DNA of 64,000 nt from Sarcophilus harrisii (lineage: Eukaryota > Chordata > Mammalia > Dasyuromorphia > Dasyuridae). A program made the position numbers and the translations under genes. The stretch is from positions 150,263,141 to 150,327,140 of the forward strand of contig NC_045428.1 of the NCBI RefSeq assembly GCF_902635505.1, read 5' to 3'. Below the pieces are notes generated by a model. That model made no database searches. It was not told where the DNA came from and saw only the letters and a list, made by a program, of their open reading frames with translations. Shown piece after piece: positions 11,741 to 23,024 of the stretch. Within the stretch, counting starts at the first letter, position 1. Each line of letters begins with the position of its first letter.

Positions 11741-12246
11741 AAAGAATGTTAAACAAGCAGGGCCAAGAGATCATTATATACTTCAACAACAATACTATAT
11801 GATGACCAATTCTGATGGACTTGGCCATCCTCAGCAATGTGATCAACCAAATCATTTCCAATGGAGCAGTAATGAACTGAACCAGCTACGCCCAGCGAAA
11901 AAACTCTGAGAGATGACTAAGAACCATTACATTGAATTCCCAATCCCCATATTTTTGCCTACCTGCATTTTTGATTTCCTTCACAGGCTAATTGTACAAT
12001 ATTTCAGAGTCTGATTCTTTTTGTACAGCAAAATAATGGTTTGATCATGTATACTTATTGTGTATCTAATTTATATTTTAATATATTTAACATCTACTGG
12101 TCATCTTGCCATCTGGGGGAGGGGGTGGGGGAAAGAGGGGAAAATTTGGAACAAGAGGTTTGGCAATTGTCAATGCTGTAAAGTTACCCATACATATAAC
12201 CTGTAAATAAAAGGCTATTAAATAAAAAAAAATAAAGAATGTTAAA
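11741..12246 (+). mobile_element. 5'-truncated LINE-1 with 13-bp target site duplication
   Basis: The insert is 11754-12233. It carries the marsupial L1 3' end ('ggtttggcaattgtcaatgc', then 'cctgtaaataaaaggctatt') and an A-rich tail. AAAGAATGTTAAA flanks it exactly at 11741-11753 and 12234-12246. The upstream site reads GTT/AAAG, compatible with the L1 endonuclease preference. Only about 480 bp of 3' end is present. Clean ends and a perfect duplication suggest one of the younger insertions here. Confidence 0.9.
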
Positions 12247-12512
12247 GTTAAAGTTAAAATATAATATTTATATTTTTTATCAGTAGAAACTACTGAGATT
12301 ACACCTTTTCTTTTTGATCTCTTGATTTTCTTTTTTATTTCTTTTTGTAATCAGACCTGATCAACAGCTCTTTCTTAGTTCATAATTATGATTATGTCCC
12401 TATGCCATGGAGAGCATAATTGACTTGTGCAGTCACAAAACCACTGTGTGTCAAGGATAGGACTTTAAATGAGGTTTTCCTGACTTAGAGTCCAGTTATC
12501 TATCCATGAAAC

Positions 12513-12663
12513 CAGAGTTTCTTAAACTTTTTCCACTTGGGGCCCCTTTTCATCTGAGTAATTCTAATATAACCCCAAGTATATATAAATCAGATTTTTT
12601 TATATTAAATCATTAAGTTATGAAACCTCCATATGGGATCATGATGCACAGTTTTATAAACTG
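12513..12663. mobile_element. Possible hAT-type MITE
   Basis: The ends are imperfect inverted repeats beginning CAG (CAGAGTTTCTTAAACT and, on the other strand, CAGTTTATAAAACTG), with inner 'ggggcccc' and 'tgggatcatgatgcac' blocks like a known mammalian non-autonomous hAT. No convincing 8-bp target duplication was found. Confidence 0.45.
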
Positions 12664-14696
12664 CTCACTAGGCTGGACTGCTGCTCTTAGCTTCTACTTA
12701 TCAAGATGAATTAAATTAGGAAAAATCCAGATACTTCATCATAGCAAGTGAAAACTTCTCCAGCCATGACCCATCCACCCCGCTTTCCATCTGCCCTTAT
12801 GAGTTCTCTTCAGCAATTATATTACAGTTAGTTAGGTGATTTGTCTCCCTTCTCCTCCTACTCACAGAATAATGTTCTTGGTATGTGTTCTCCAATGGGG
12901 TCTTCCTTGCCTTTCATGCCTGATGTCTCTTTTAGAATTTTCTCCTCCCTAATTAGTTTCTAAGACTTGATCTGAAACCATGTTCCTTGGTGCTTGCCAC
13001 AGGAAAAGATTTGAAGCACCTGCTCCAGAAATCAGAATTGCTAATTTTTGTTCTCCCCAGGATTATATTTTATCTGAGAAATTAATGATAATTTTATTTC
13101 ATTTTCTTTAGATTTCTAGTTTTCCTGTGTCTTTAATTTCTAGATTACATCATTAAAGACATAATAGAGCTTAGGATCATAGATTTCCAATTGGAGAGGT
13201 CATCAATTGGAACCCCTCATAAGACAAAGGAGAAAACTAAGGAATATTATTAGATCCTGTTATCTTCTACTTCCATGTATCATAGTTTATATGGATGCTG
13301 CTCAGCAGTAGGAAAAGCAGTTAATGTGCTTGAGTGAGAGGAGCACAGGGGCTCTTGTCCAGTCAGCTTATACTGTGAAGGGTTACACATCAATTCTTTA
13401 AAATATAAATTACAATAATTGCAATAATGGATTTTGAATTCAGATCTTATAATTCAACCATCAATACTCATTTCACTCACCATATTACATCCAGAAAAAA
13501 TATGAGTATTGTAATGCAGATTAGAATTCATATAAATATAAGCAGAAAAATAAGCATTTGCTGTATGAGTAACATCACTATTTTACCCTTTGAGCCACTT
13601 GTGTCTGAATCTTTTGAATTGTGGTCAGTGTTTTATAGACAGTTGAGGAATAGGGTGTGAGAACAAACTTATCTTCATCACTAATTTTTTTCTTTAAAGG
13701 GAAAGGTGCGGGCTGATAGGGAAAGAGGTCAGAATAATTCTTCTTTCTAAGGGACTGTCTTTAACCTCTTTCCTAGTTTTCATAAACGTGTCATTTTTGA
13801 TGCCAAGAGCCTCAATTAGGTCATTGTGAATGTTACAGGAATTCTGTTAGTAAAAGGATAACACAAATGCATTCCAACGAGGGTTTGGCAAGTCTGGTAG
13901 GAAAAAAAGAGCAACTTATTTTAGCAACAATGTAGCTAAGAATATGAAGTCCAATACTAACAGGAGAATATCAAAAGCAGTTTTTAGCAAAAAAAAAATC
14001 CTTGTGGCTGGCATCGAGGGCCTTCTGGTATTCTCACGGAGAAGGGACTTGGTATGAAGAAGGTTCAGCAGTGGAAAAAGTCATCATGTAAAATGTTCGG
14101 AACAGTACAGGTGCTCCTGGGTAACGATTTCCTCTCTGCAGGAGCTGGGCTCAATCCTTTAAAATATGATGTGCCACGGTTTGTTATTTTAACTTTCTAA
14201 GTCTCAGAAAGCAAAGTATTATTGAGGGTAGTTATTTGGAAGGAAAACTGTATTATCTCCTATTTCTTTCCAAATCCAACTACTATGTGGCTTTTATTGC
14301 CTGTGGCATTTCCTCCTATAATATCATGAGTTCTTAACACTCTTTTTTAGATTTGGTTTTGTTTTGTTGGGAATAGGAGAGTTGAATCTGAGAAGTTCTC
14401 AACTGAGCAGCCAGATTATTAAAAGTCATTAGATAAAAATCCTGGCTTTAAAAGAACTTGAGATGGCTTGATTTGAAAAAACTAAAGCTATAGCTGTGAA
14501 TTATTGTATTATTTTGTTTTTGTTATTTTTTTCCTTTTTGGTAGTAAAGTGGCTTGATATTAATAGATGATGCATTGTGAGAAAATGTTCAGAAGACTAT
14601 TTAACTGCCATGGTAGCTCTAGAGTGCCAATCCACTTGCATGCCTATTTAGCCTCTGGAATTAGTAAGATGGAGACAACTTAAAATTGAGAATTTT
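12664..14696. other. Intron 2, nothing recognised
   Basis: About 2 kb of AT-rich sequence without repeat motifs I can name, and without coding potential. 13,980-14,150 is slightly GC-richer. Confidence 0.35.
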
Positions 14697-17600
14697 AAAA
14701 TTAATCCTTTATTCATTTTAAATTTAAGTACAAAATGCAAAAATAAAAAACCCTCACATATAAGGAACATAGAGGATTCAATATAAATTTCCATTTCAGA
14801 CTGTTTACATTTTTTAAAAAAAGTTTTAATAAATACTACATTGTTTTCAAAGCTATCCAGCTTTTTTTGTGCTTCCTTCTACATTTTCTGTTGTTTACTG
14901 CTGTGTACTTTTATTTCTACCTCTCTCCCTACCCCATCCTAGAGAAAGCTACATTGAACATGAATATAAGTATGTATGTATGTAATACACACACACACAC
15001 ATACACACACACACATATATACACCCTCCTTCCTTTATATTTGTTTCTACTAGTTTCTTTGAAACTCTTGACTTTTTGTTTTTCCAGATGAATGTTATTA
15101 TTTTTTCTAACTTAGTAAAAATTATATTTTAATAATTTAATTGGGATGTCATTGAATAAATCAATTACTTAGGTAAATTTCTAAAACAACATTGAATAAT
15201 ATTGGTGACACATAGTGTAGTTTCCATGTTTAGCTCTATCTAAATCCATTTTAGAGTTAACTTTTTTCTAAGACCAGGATATCTCTTCCTACTTTTTAAT
15301 ATCAGCTAAAGCATAATAAGTTTTACTTCAGATCTTTATTTTAATACTGTGCATTTCTAATTTTTAGTTGTATTTCTTATAAAAGATGGATTGTTGAATT
15401 CTGATTTTTAATCCATTCTGTTATCTATTTCTCTTTTAAGGGTAAATTCATTCCATTCATATTTAAAGTTATAATGAGTAGTTGTGTCTCCTTCCATACA
15501 ATTTTCCTCATTATCCTTCTTGCCCTTTTTTATCCAATTTATTTGTAACCACTACTTTACCCTCCTAATCTTCATTTTACCTATCATTTTACCTATTCTC
15601 TAAGTGTATTTCCCTTATCCTTTCTCCCCACCCTTTACCCTAATCAAACCACCCATTTAAGAATCCTTTCCATATCCTCTCCTCTGTACTCATAATTATT
15701 TTATACAGCCTTCTAAAAGTCTCTCCCCATATTATCCTCTTGACCTCTTATTTCTTTATATTAGATGAATCTTATACCCTTCTAGATGGATATGTTGTTC
15801 CCTCTTTAACTCATTTTCAGTAAGAATAAGTTTCCAACCCTTCTAGCTCTCCACCCCCACTTGCTTCTTCTATATTAGTTTTTCTGTTTATTCCTCATTT
15901 GTATGAAATAATTGCTCTTTAAAAAAAAAAAAAAAAACTTCTCCCTACCCAGATTTATTTTTTGATTAACCTATTTTACTTGTTTTAATATTTTTTACTT
16001 ATAATTTACTTATTTTTAACTTATTTTACTTACAAGTTTTTCTTTCAAACTATCCAAGTGATAAGTCATAAGAGAACTGATATTTTCACATATGAGAAGT
16101 AATGAATTTTAGCTTATAATATGTCCCTTATAATTGTTCTTTAATGTTTATTTCCTCTTTCTCCTGAATCTTATATGTTGAATTTTCCTTTGAGTTATGG
16201 TCTTTAGGTCACAAATAGCTAAAAAATATTTCATTTCATTGAATATCCTTTTTTAAAAATTCAAGATTATACTCAATTTGGCTGGGTAATTTATGGTCAC
16301 AATTCTACCTCTTTTGCCTTTCAAATATGTTACAAAACCTGTGGTTTTTAGAATAGAAGCTAATAGGTCTATTGTAATCTTGATTGTAGCTCTGTGGTTT
16401 TTGATTTTTTTTTTTTACTTTTGCTTGCACTATTATTCTTCTTAACTTTGGAGCTCTGAAACTTCACATGATAGAAAGTTTTCTTAGTGGAATCTTTTTT
16501 AGGTAGTGATTGGTGGATTTTTCTATTTATATTTATTATTCCTTTTTCTGAAACTTCAAGAAAATTTTCCTTAATAATTTCTTATAATATTGTATCAATT
16601 GTAATATAATTGTGTTGTATATAATCAATTGTGATAAAAATAAATTTTAATCAATTGTCATATAATTGTAACAATTGTAATATTAAAAATATTTTGTCAT
16701 AACTTTCAGGTAGTCCAAAAATCCTAATATTGTCTCTTCTTAATCTGTTCTCCACATTAGTTGTTTTTTTTAATAAGACATTTCACATTCTCTTCTGTTT
16801 TTTTATTCTTTTGATTTTGTTTTCTTATTTGTTGGTGTCTCATGATGTCATTAGTTTTGCTTTGCCCAATTCTAGTTTTCATGGAATTATTTTCTTCCTT
16901 GCATCTCTGAATCTCTTTTTCCAATTGATTGGCTTTCTTCTCATAATTTTTTTTGGATTTTTCTTGTTTTCTTTTCTTTCAATCTCCATTATTTGAAGTC
17001 CTTTTTAAGTTTTTCCAAGAACTCTTTTTGGTCTTGTGACCATTTGATATTTCTTTTTGAGTTTGAAGTGGCTTTTTAAACTTTAGTTGTCTATGGTAAG
17101 GTTCTTCTTTGCTTACTCATTTTTATTTTGTTTTATTTTAAACAGTTCATTATTTTAATTGACTTTAGATCTATGATAGAGGGAATAGCGTTTCAGGTCC
17201 TTCTACTGGTAGTTTTCTGAGCTCTGGTTTGGGGTGGAGTGTGAGTGAAGCCTTGGGCATGCCTTTCCACCCCAAGTCATAGCTAAGGTCTCTAGCTATG
17301 CTGTCCTATAACTTATGTTGCTTCTTGTGATCTTTTCTGTGGCTGCAAACTTTAGCTCCCCCCTTTTCTCTGAAATTAAAACCAGTGACTGGCTCTCCTG
17401 CAAGTGCCCAAAGCCAGCAGTATCTCCATGAATTTACTATTGCACTTACTAAAGGTGTACTAGTTCCAGGTACAAGGGGGATTGTGTCTAGTCAGCAAAT
17501 TTGGTCCTGCAGTCCTGTGATTGTGGAAAGTCCTTCAATCATCCTCTGCTCAGCTGTTTAACCCCTACACTATCTGTGAGATGAAAGTTCCTGAGGCCTG

Positions 17601-17755
17601 CTTTAGCTGTCTTCAGGGCTTGTTTCAGCAGAGTCTGCCAGGAGGTATATGCTCTTCATTCGGAAAGAACCTCTGCCCCTGGAATTAGGGTCTTTTTTGA
17701 AGCCCTCTCAAATTGTCTTAAGATGAAAACTCCTTTATTATCCACTAAAATCCAC
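14697..17755 (-). mobile_element. LINE-1 element A, minus strand, ORF2-poor
   Basis: Right to left on the minus strand: a GC-richer 5'UTR (about 17,100-17,755), ORF1 (about 16,090-17,100, T-rich on plus strand as the reverse of a Lys/Glu-rich coiled coil), a pyrimidine-rich ORF1-ORF2 spacer (15,480-16,090), the ORF2 start (about 15,390-15,480, reverse of an endonuclease N-terminal NxNG...IK type segment), then, with most of ORF2 absent, a thumb-region patch (15,050-15,240) and a 3'-end-like block (14,697-15,040). Heavily decayed. Whether the last block belongs to the same insertion is uncertain. Confidence 0.6.
14987..15024. repeat. (CA)n/(TA)n microsatellite
   Basis: Interrupted CA run followed by a short TA run, inside the L1 A area. 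Confidence 0.85.
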
Positions 17756-17777
17756 TCAATTGTAATATAATTGTGTT

Positions 17778-18489
17778 ATTATCCCAGAATCCTCTCTCAA
17801 AATTGGGAATACTTATGATCATGTACCTAAAAGTCATATAATACTGTCAAATGATTTTCCAGGTGACAATATATATTAAAGGCATCATGACATTTTAAAT
17901 CTGTGGCCAAAGGTTTCTCATTCTGAAGAGCATCAGGAATAGAACAAAAGCAGGTTTAAATTCTAATATACATCAAGAGCTAATCATATTCTTCAATTTC
18001 TAAATTGTTTATGACTCAGGAATCTCCCACAGAATTATGTACTTTGAAATAGGACCTAATGATCATCCCTTTGAATTTTATTATATTGTTTATTATTTGG
18101 TTTATGCAAGGATATATTGGTAAATGTTTAACAAACCATTCTCCAGAGGGGAAATGTTCCTTTAACATAACTTTTAAGTGTAATCTTCATCATTAGCAGT
18201 CTCTTCATCACTTTTATGTCTAGTCAATAAAAAAAACAACAATAATATATCAAGTGTTGATTTGCATCATTTGCAAATTTCAGAATTATAAATGCATACA
18301 CTGAAAATTTAAGAATCAGACTCCTGAGGAGCTGGCTCCAGTATACTCCACAGTAGTATGGAGTACACAGTTTAATCTCCACAAATATCCTATTTGATGC
18401 CTAAGGTTTTGAGAAAACACTAGATTCTCAAAAGTGAAGTCAGAAGAGTACAGTTTCAGGTTGCTTCTAACCATCTAAAATAGACCATA
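17778..18489. other. Intron 2, nothing recognised
   Basis: About 700 bp AT-rich sequence with no repeat or gene I can name. Confidence 0.35.
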
Positions 18490-19155
18490 TCTGCTGTCAA
18501 AAACACTGTTCTAATTCAGGCTTTGATCACTTTTAATCAGAAATATTTTAGTAGCCTCTTAATTGTTTCTTTGCTTCTAGTTTCTTCCCTTTCCAATTCA
18601 CCCCCCATATCATTAGCAAACATATTAACACCATTCTGACTATGTCATTCACTTGGTCAAAAAGCTGTAATGATTCTCTCTTACTTCTATGATCAAAGGG
18701 TTTCTCTTCTGGACCATTAAAGACATTCATAATCCAGCCTTAATATATATTCTTCTCCTATACATGGAGATCTGTTATATATATATATATGATATTCATA
18801 TATGATATTCAATCTCTGACTTTATACACATTGTATCCCTTTCCCTAGAATGAGCTCTTCTCAACTCTACCTATTAAAATTCAACTATGTCCTTCAAAAT
18901 TCAGTTCAGATTACATCTCCTATTTTATGCCTTCCTCATTCCCTTTTATATCCCATATTCCAACTTCAACCTGAAATTATTTTTCTTCTCTTTTGTGTGA
19001 CTTTTTGATATGGACATATGTTTTCCTTCAATAGAAAATAAGTTCTTTGAGGAGGGGTCTATTTCAGTTTTGTCTTCATAACCCCAGTTCTAAGAATATT
19101 TTCATGTATGAAATATCTCACACCTAGGCTCTTAATAAATGTCTGTTGTTTCAAA
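18490..19155 (+). mobile_element. L2/L3-type LINE 3' portion
   Basis: Plus strand text follows the L2-type 3' region: 'cctattaaaattcaactatg', 'tcagttcagattacatctcc', 'aataagttctttgaggaggg', ending 'cttaataaatgtctgttgtt'. Old and diverged. A small TATA repeat interrupts it near 18,778. Confidence 0.6.
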
Positions 19156-19429
19156 GAAAAATAAAAAAAGAGAAAAACAATAAATGGAGAACCTGAGTTC
19201 TGCATTGTTATCCAAGTGATTATATGCTTCTCTTAAGGTAGGATAAAATTGTACTAATTCTTTGGGCTGTTTTTTTTTTTATTACCATATCCCACTTTTG
19301 ATTTACTGTTGGACTTGAAATCCACTAAATCCCTCCAGATTTTTTCAAATAAAGTGTTTTTAATAGCACTAACTCCTCCTTGTAACTGTGAAGTTATTTT
19401 TTTAAGCCTGTGCCCAGTATTTCCTCCCT

Positions 19430-19560
19430 CTCTCCTTCTCCTCTCTGTCTCTGTTTCTGTTTCTGAGTTTCTCTCTGTGTCTCTATCTCTCTCTTCCCTC
19501 CTCTGTTTCTCTGTCTCTATCTTCCCTTCCCCTCTCTGTCTCTCTGTCTCTCTCCATTTA
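19430..19560. repeat. CT-rich (pyrimidine) low-complexity tract
   Basis: Runs of CTCTCTGTCTCTG-type units on the plus strand. Confidence 0.85.
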
Positions 19561-19599
19561 TTTATTATCTATCTATATGAATGGGGATGGAAAGAAGAT

Positions 19600-19795
19600 T
19601 AGTATGCACATCAACTTTGAAGGACCCAGGAGAAAAACTCTCTACCCATTTATTTGGACAAGAAACTTGAAGTTTTAGGGAGTTGCCTACAGTATTGAGA
19701 GGTTACAGATGTTATATCCCAATGACAGAACTTGATTTGAGATCTTCTCATTACAAAATTAGCTTTCTAACCACTATGTCACACTTCACTTTTTA
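19600..19795 (-). mobile_element. MIR-type SINE fragment
   Basis: Reverse MIR-like order: 'aagaaacttgaagttttag', 'gaggttacagatgt', 'aacttgatttgagatcttct', 'taaccactatgtcaca'. Diverged. Confidence 0.45.
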
Positions 19796-19904
19796 CAGAT
19801 TTCTGCTAAGCTTTTTTACTTACTAGGTTACTTACTGATTTAATTTTTTTCTATTTTTCTTTTTTTTTAATTGTGAACTTACAATCAAGTTTTTTCATTT
19901 GGGA

Positions 19905-20062
19905 GGTAAGTTGACATAATGGATAAGATCTTGAATTTGAAGTCATTAAGATCTAAATTCAAGTTCTGTCTTAGATATTTACTGGCTTTGTGATCATGAG
20001 CAAGTCATTTAACATCTCTTACTCTCAGTTTCCTCTTCTGTAAAATGGGGACAATAATAGCA
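19905..20062 (+). mobile_element. tRNA-derived MIR/WSINE-type SINE
   Basis: Shows 'catgagcaagtcatttaaca' and 'cagtttcctcttctgtaaaa' in the order of a tRNA-derived CORE-SINE. It runs directly into a (TG)n tract. Confidence 0.6.
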
Positions 20063-20078
20063 ACTATCTCATATATCT

Positions 20079-20113
<35 letters not shown>

Positions 20114-20120
20114 GTGTGTA
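20079..20120. repeat. (TG)n microsatellite
   Basis: About 20 TG units with one TATG interruption, following a SINE 3' end. Confidence 0.9.
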
Positions 20121-20334
20121 AAATCTTCCCCCTTAGGATGCAAATGAGGATAGGGACTACTTACTTTTTATTTGTATATTCAGCTTTTAGGGCAATGCTT
20201 TTTTTTAAATATGCTTTTTTAAAATATGATAAATGCAATTATTATAAATGTATACTGGTTGATTGATTAACATTTCTTCAGTAAATCAGAAGGCTCTTCA
20301 GAATCTTTCTGTGTCAGGATCATAGTGAACTCAC

Positions 20335-20411
20335 ATTATTATTATATATTATATTATTATATGTTACATATATATTATTATATTATATTATTATATATTA
20401 TATATATATTT
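20335..20411. repeat. TTA/TA-rich simple repeat
   Basis: Consists of ATTATTATATTATATATAT-type text. Confidence 0.85.
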
Positions 20412-20420
20412 GGATAACCA

Positions 20421-20560
20421 AAAAAAGGAAGGAAAGAAGAAGAGAAGGAAGGAAAAAAGAATGAGAGAGAGATCTAGTAAGAGAGCAAGAGCTAGAACAA
20501 GGGAGGGAAAAGGAGGGAGAGGGAAGAAAAAGGAGGGAGAGAAGAAGGAAAGAAGGAAAA
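20421..20560. repeat. Polypurine (GA-rich) tract
   Basis: Almost only A and G on the plus strand; a 79-codon frame across it (Lys/Arg-rich) is an artefact of composition. Confidence 0.85.
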
Positions 20561-21724
20561 TTGGTTATTTGGGATTATTTAATAAAAGAACTTCAACTCT
20601 TATTTCCTTTAATTTCACCTTCTTAGGATTTTCTCTAAACTTCTTTTAGAAAATATGTCTTCACTTATTTTTTTTTCTTCACATAGAGCCATATCATGCT
20701 AATTTTTCATTCCACTTAGTACTCCTTTTAGAGTTTATCATTTTTCATATTGTTCTCATCACTAATTCCCTTATTCATTACATTCTTTTGGTGCCCCATC
20801 TCTCTATTCCTTAGAGACTTTTTGCCTTACCCCAGTTCACACTTAAAGGTCAAAAGTTCCTTCTACCCAGGGAAGAAGGAAAGAGCCAGATATTCTCTTC
20901 TCCCCAGGTAACTGTTCTATCATGCCTAAGGCTCTGCTGCACTGCCCTGGAGGCATAGGCAGTTTGCCATTTGCAGAAATATTCTGGCATGGGTCCAGTT
21001 CATTTCAAAGCTTGGAAGCACTAGCAGGGCATATTTCTATCATTATATTTATTTTGACCAACATTACAAATGGTATATTTTTAGCTGTTATTTTTCAATA
21101 TTAAAGCAAATGAGTAAAATTTCCTAGAATAGAGAATACAGAACACAGAAATAAATTTGTTTTCTATATTATATTTAGGTTTTAAAGACAGGTTTTTCCA
21201 AGAATTCTTCAAGTTTTCAAACTGTATAAAAGCAGAGAGCCAACACCTATTGGCCTGAGGTACCCTATGAAAAAAGCTGCTCAGTTTTCTAGTCTTTGAA
21301 CCAAGAATTTCTGAAAATAAATGTGATAGAAATTTGTACTCTAAGGATAGTGAAGAGATAAGAGAAAAGAAGAGTCTAGAAGAGGTTCTTAAGTCTTCAT
21401 CTAAGCAGGAAGAATTCTTTTCTATTTCATAAGGAACTAGAGCATAGGACCAGAAGAGGATGTTAAAGATACTCAATTTCCCCAAAACTACAAAACAAAA
21501 AACTGAAATGCATTGTCTTAGATCAAATAGATAATTTGTTACAAGCTCAGGATGTGAATCCACATTTTCCAAATCCAGTATTCTATTTACCTCATGCATT
21601 ATGTTTTCATAGAATTGCATTTTCATAGCTGGGACTGAGATAGTATCTAGCCTTAGCTCTATTAAATAGAAAGTTAATGAATACTCTAGTAGGGTGAGTA
21701 TGGAAGGCCAAATGCAGCAAAAGT
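20561..21724. other. Intron 2, nothing recognised
   Basis: Includes a 181-codon open frame on the minus strand (21081-21626). It has no family resemblance and no plausible codon use, and I regard it as chance. Confidence 0.4.
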
Positions 21725-21955
21725 GGTCATTCTATAATAATAGCTAATATTTACATAGTACTTTCATACATTAAACAACCTGGAAAATAGATTATGCATT
21801 TCTCCCCATTTTATAATTAAGGAAAATGAGTCAGATAGAGGTTAAATTACTTATCCAGGATCACATGTCTTGTAAGTATGTGAAGTCAGATTTGAAATCA
21901 GTCTTCCTTATTTCAAGTCCAGTGTGCTATATACTGTGCCACATAGCTGCAAAAC
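21725..21955 (-). mobile_element. MIR-type CORE-SINE, nearly full length
   Basis: Reverse MIR order: 'ctaatatttacatagtactt', 'ccccattttataatt', 'gtcagatagaggtta', 'gatttgaaatcagtcttcct', 'ctgtgccacatagctgc'. Confidence 0.65.
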
Positions 21956-23024
21956 AAAAAACCAGTCTGTTAAACTCAAGTTATTTAGCCAGGAGAACAC
22001 AGTCATCTGTGTGAATATAAGATCTTTTTTTGTAACCCCAGCATAGTGACTGGCACACAGTTTATTTATACACAGTATAAAAGCTTTTTGAAAGATTGAT
22101 TTATATATTTATCTCAATAAGAAAATGATAGAAAAATATTGGAGTTTTCCATGGTTGAAATTTCTGGAGATCAAGGTGATTAGGGTTAGCTCCAAATGCT
22201 AGCTCAGGGAACTCTATTAGTTCATTCACTGGACTAGGCTTGTCAGGTTGGGAAATATAGCTTCTGTATCTATATCCAGAATTGACAGCTTTGTCCTTTG
22301 TTTCTCTGGCAGGCGAAAGATGAAATGTCTGAAGGAACAAAAGTTCAAATTTCCAAGCCTATTAATTTATTAAGCAATACATGCCAATTGCCTAACAAAT
22401 AAGGAGCAGTAACCTTTCTCACTCTTAATACTAGACCCCAAATATAAAGAGAGACAAATTTTTATACAATAAAACAATTAATTGAATGAGGCTAATTAAA
22501 AAGAAACAACCAGAAAACAAAATTAGGTAATCTGATCTCTATATAGAGGAAGGATTAGGGTTTTCTAAATAGGGAGAGAGAGAGAGAGAGAGAGAGACTG
22601 AACAGTTACAAATTCCTGAAATCAGAATGAGATGTCCCATGCCCCCCAAGTGTCTATAGGGAATCAAAGGAACATGAGAATAATAATTGATATGGAGGTC
22701 AGTTTTCAGAAAAGACATATATATAGCTAGAGATATATGATTGGGGGGGGAATACTTGTAGCATTTTTCATATTTTATTGGGTTTCTGGTCAGTATAATT
22801 GAGGTGCATTACTAAGGGTCTCTAAGGAATAAGTGAAGGTGGTCTAGCTTCCCAGCAACACAGGGCTAGGTTCAAATAATCCAGTAAAATTTTCTCGCAA
22901 TCCTTTCAATTGAATAGTGTTTTCATAGGATAGAAGTTGTATTAGACCAATAATTACATAGAAAGAAAACTGAACAAGCTTCAGAACTGAGTCACCAGAC
23001 TGAGTCCATTCCTACAATTATCTG
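21956..23024. other. Intron 2, nothing recognised besides simple repeats
   Basis: Contains an (AG)n tract at 22572-22598. The rest is unassigned AT-rich DNA. Confidence 0.4.
22572..22598. repeat. (AG)n microsatellite
   Basis: About 13 uninterrupted AG units. Confidence 0.9.

Noticed and set aside
14867-15091. Hydrophobic frame with His-Thr repeats, and similar frames over CA/TA repeats (20045, 27520, 57180, 58553, 62080)
   Set aside because: Translations of microsatellites.
21081-21626. 181-codon open frame on the minus strand, one of the longest in the window
   Set aside because: No recognisable family and irregular Ser/Leu/Phe-rich composition; its left part lies in AT-rich intron. Judged chance.
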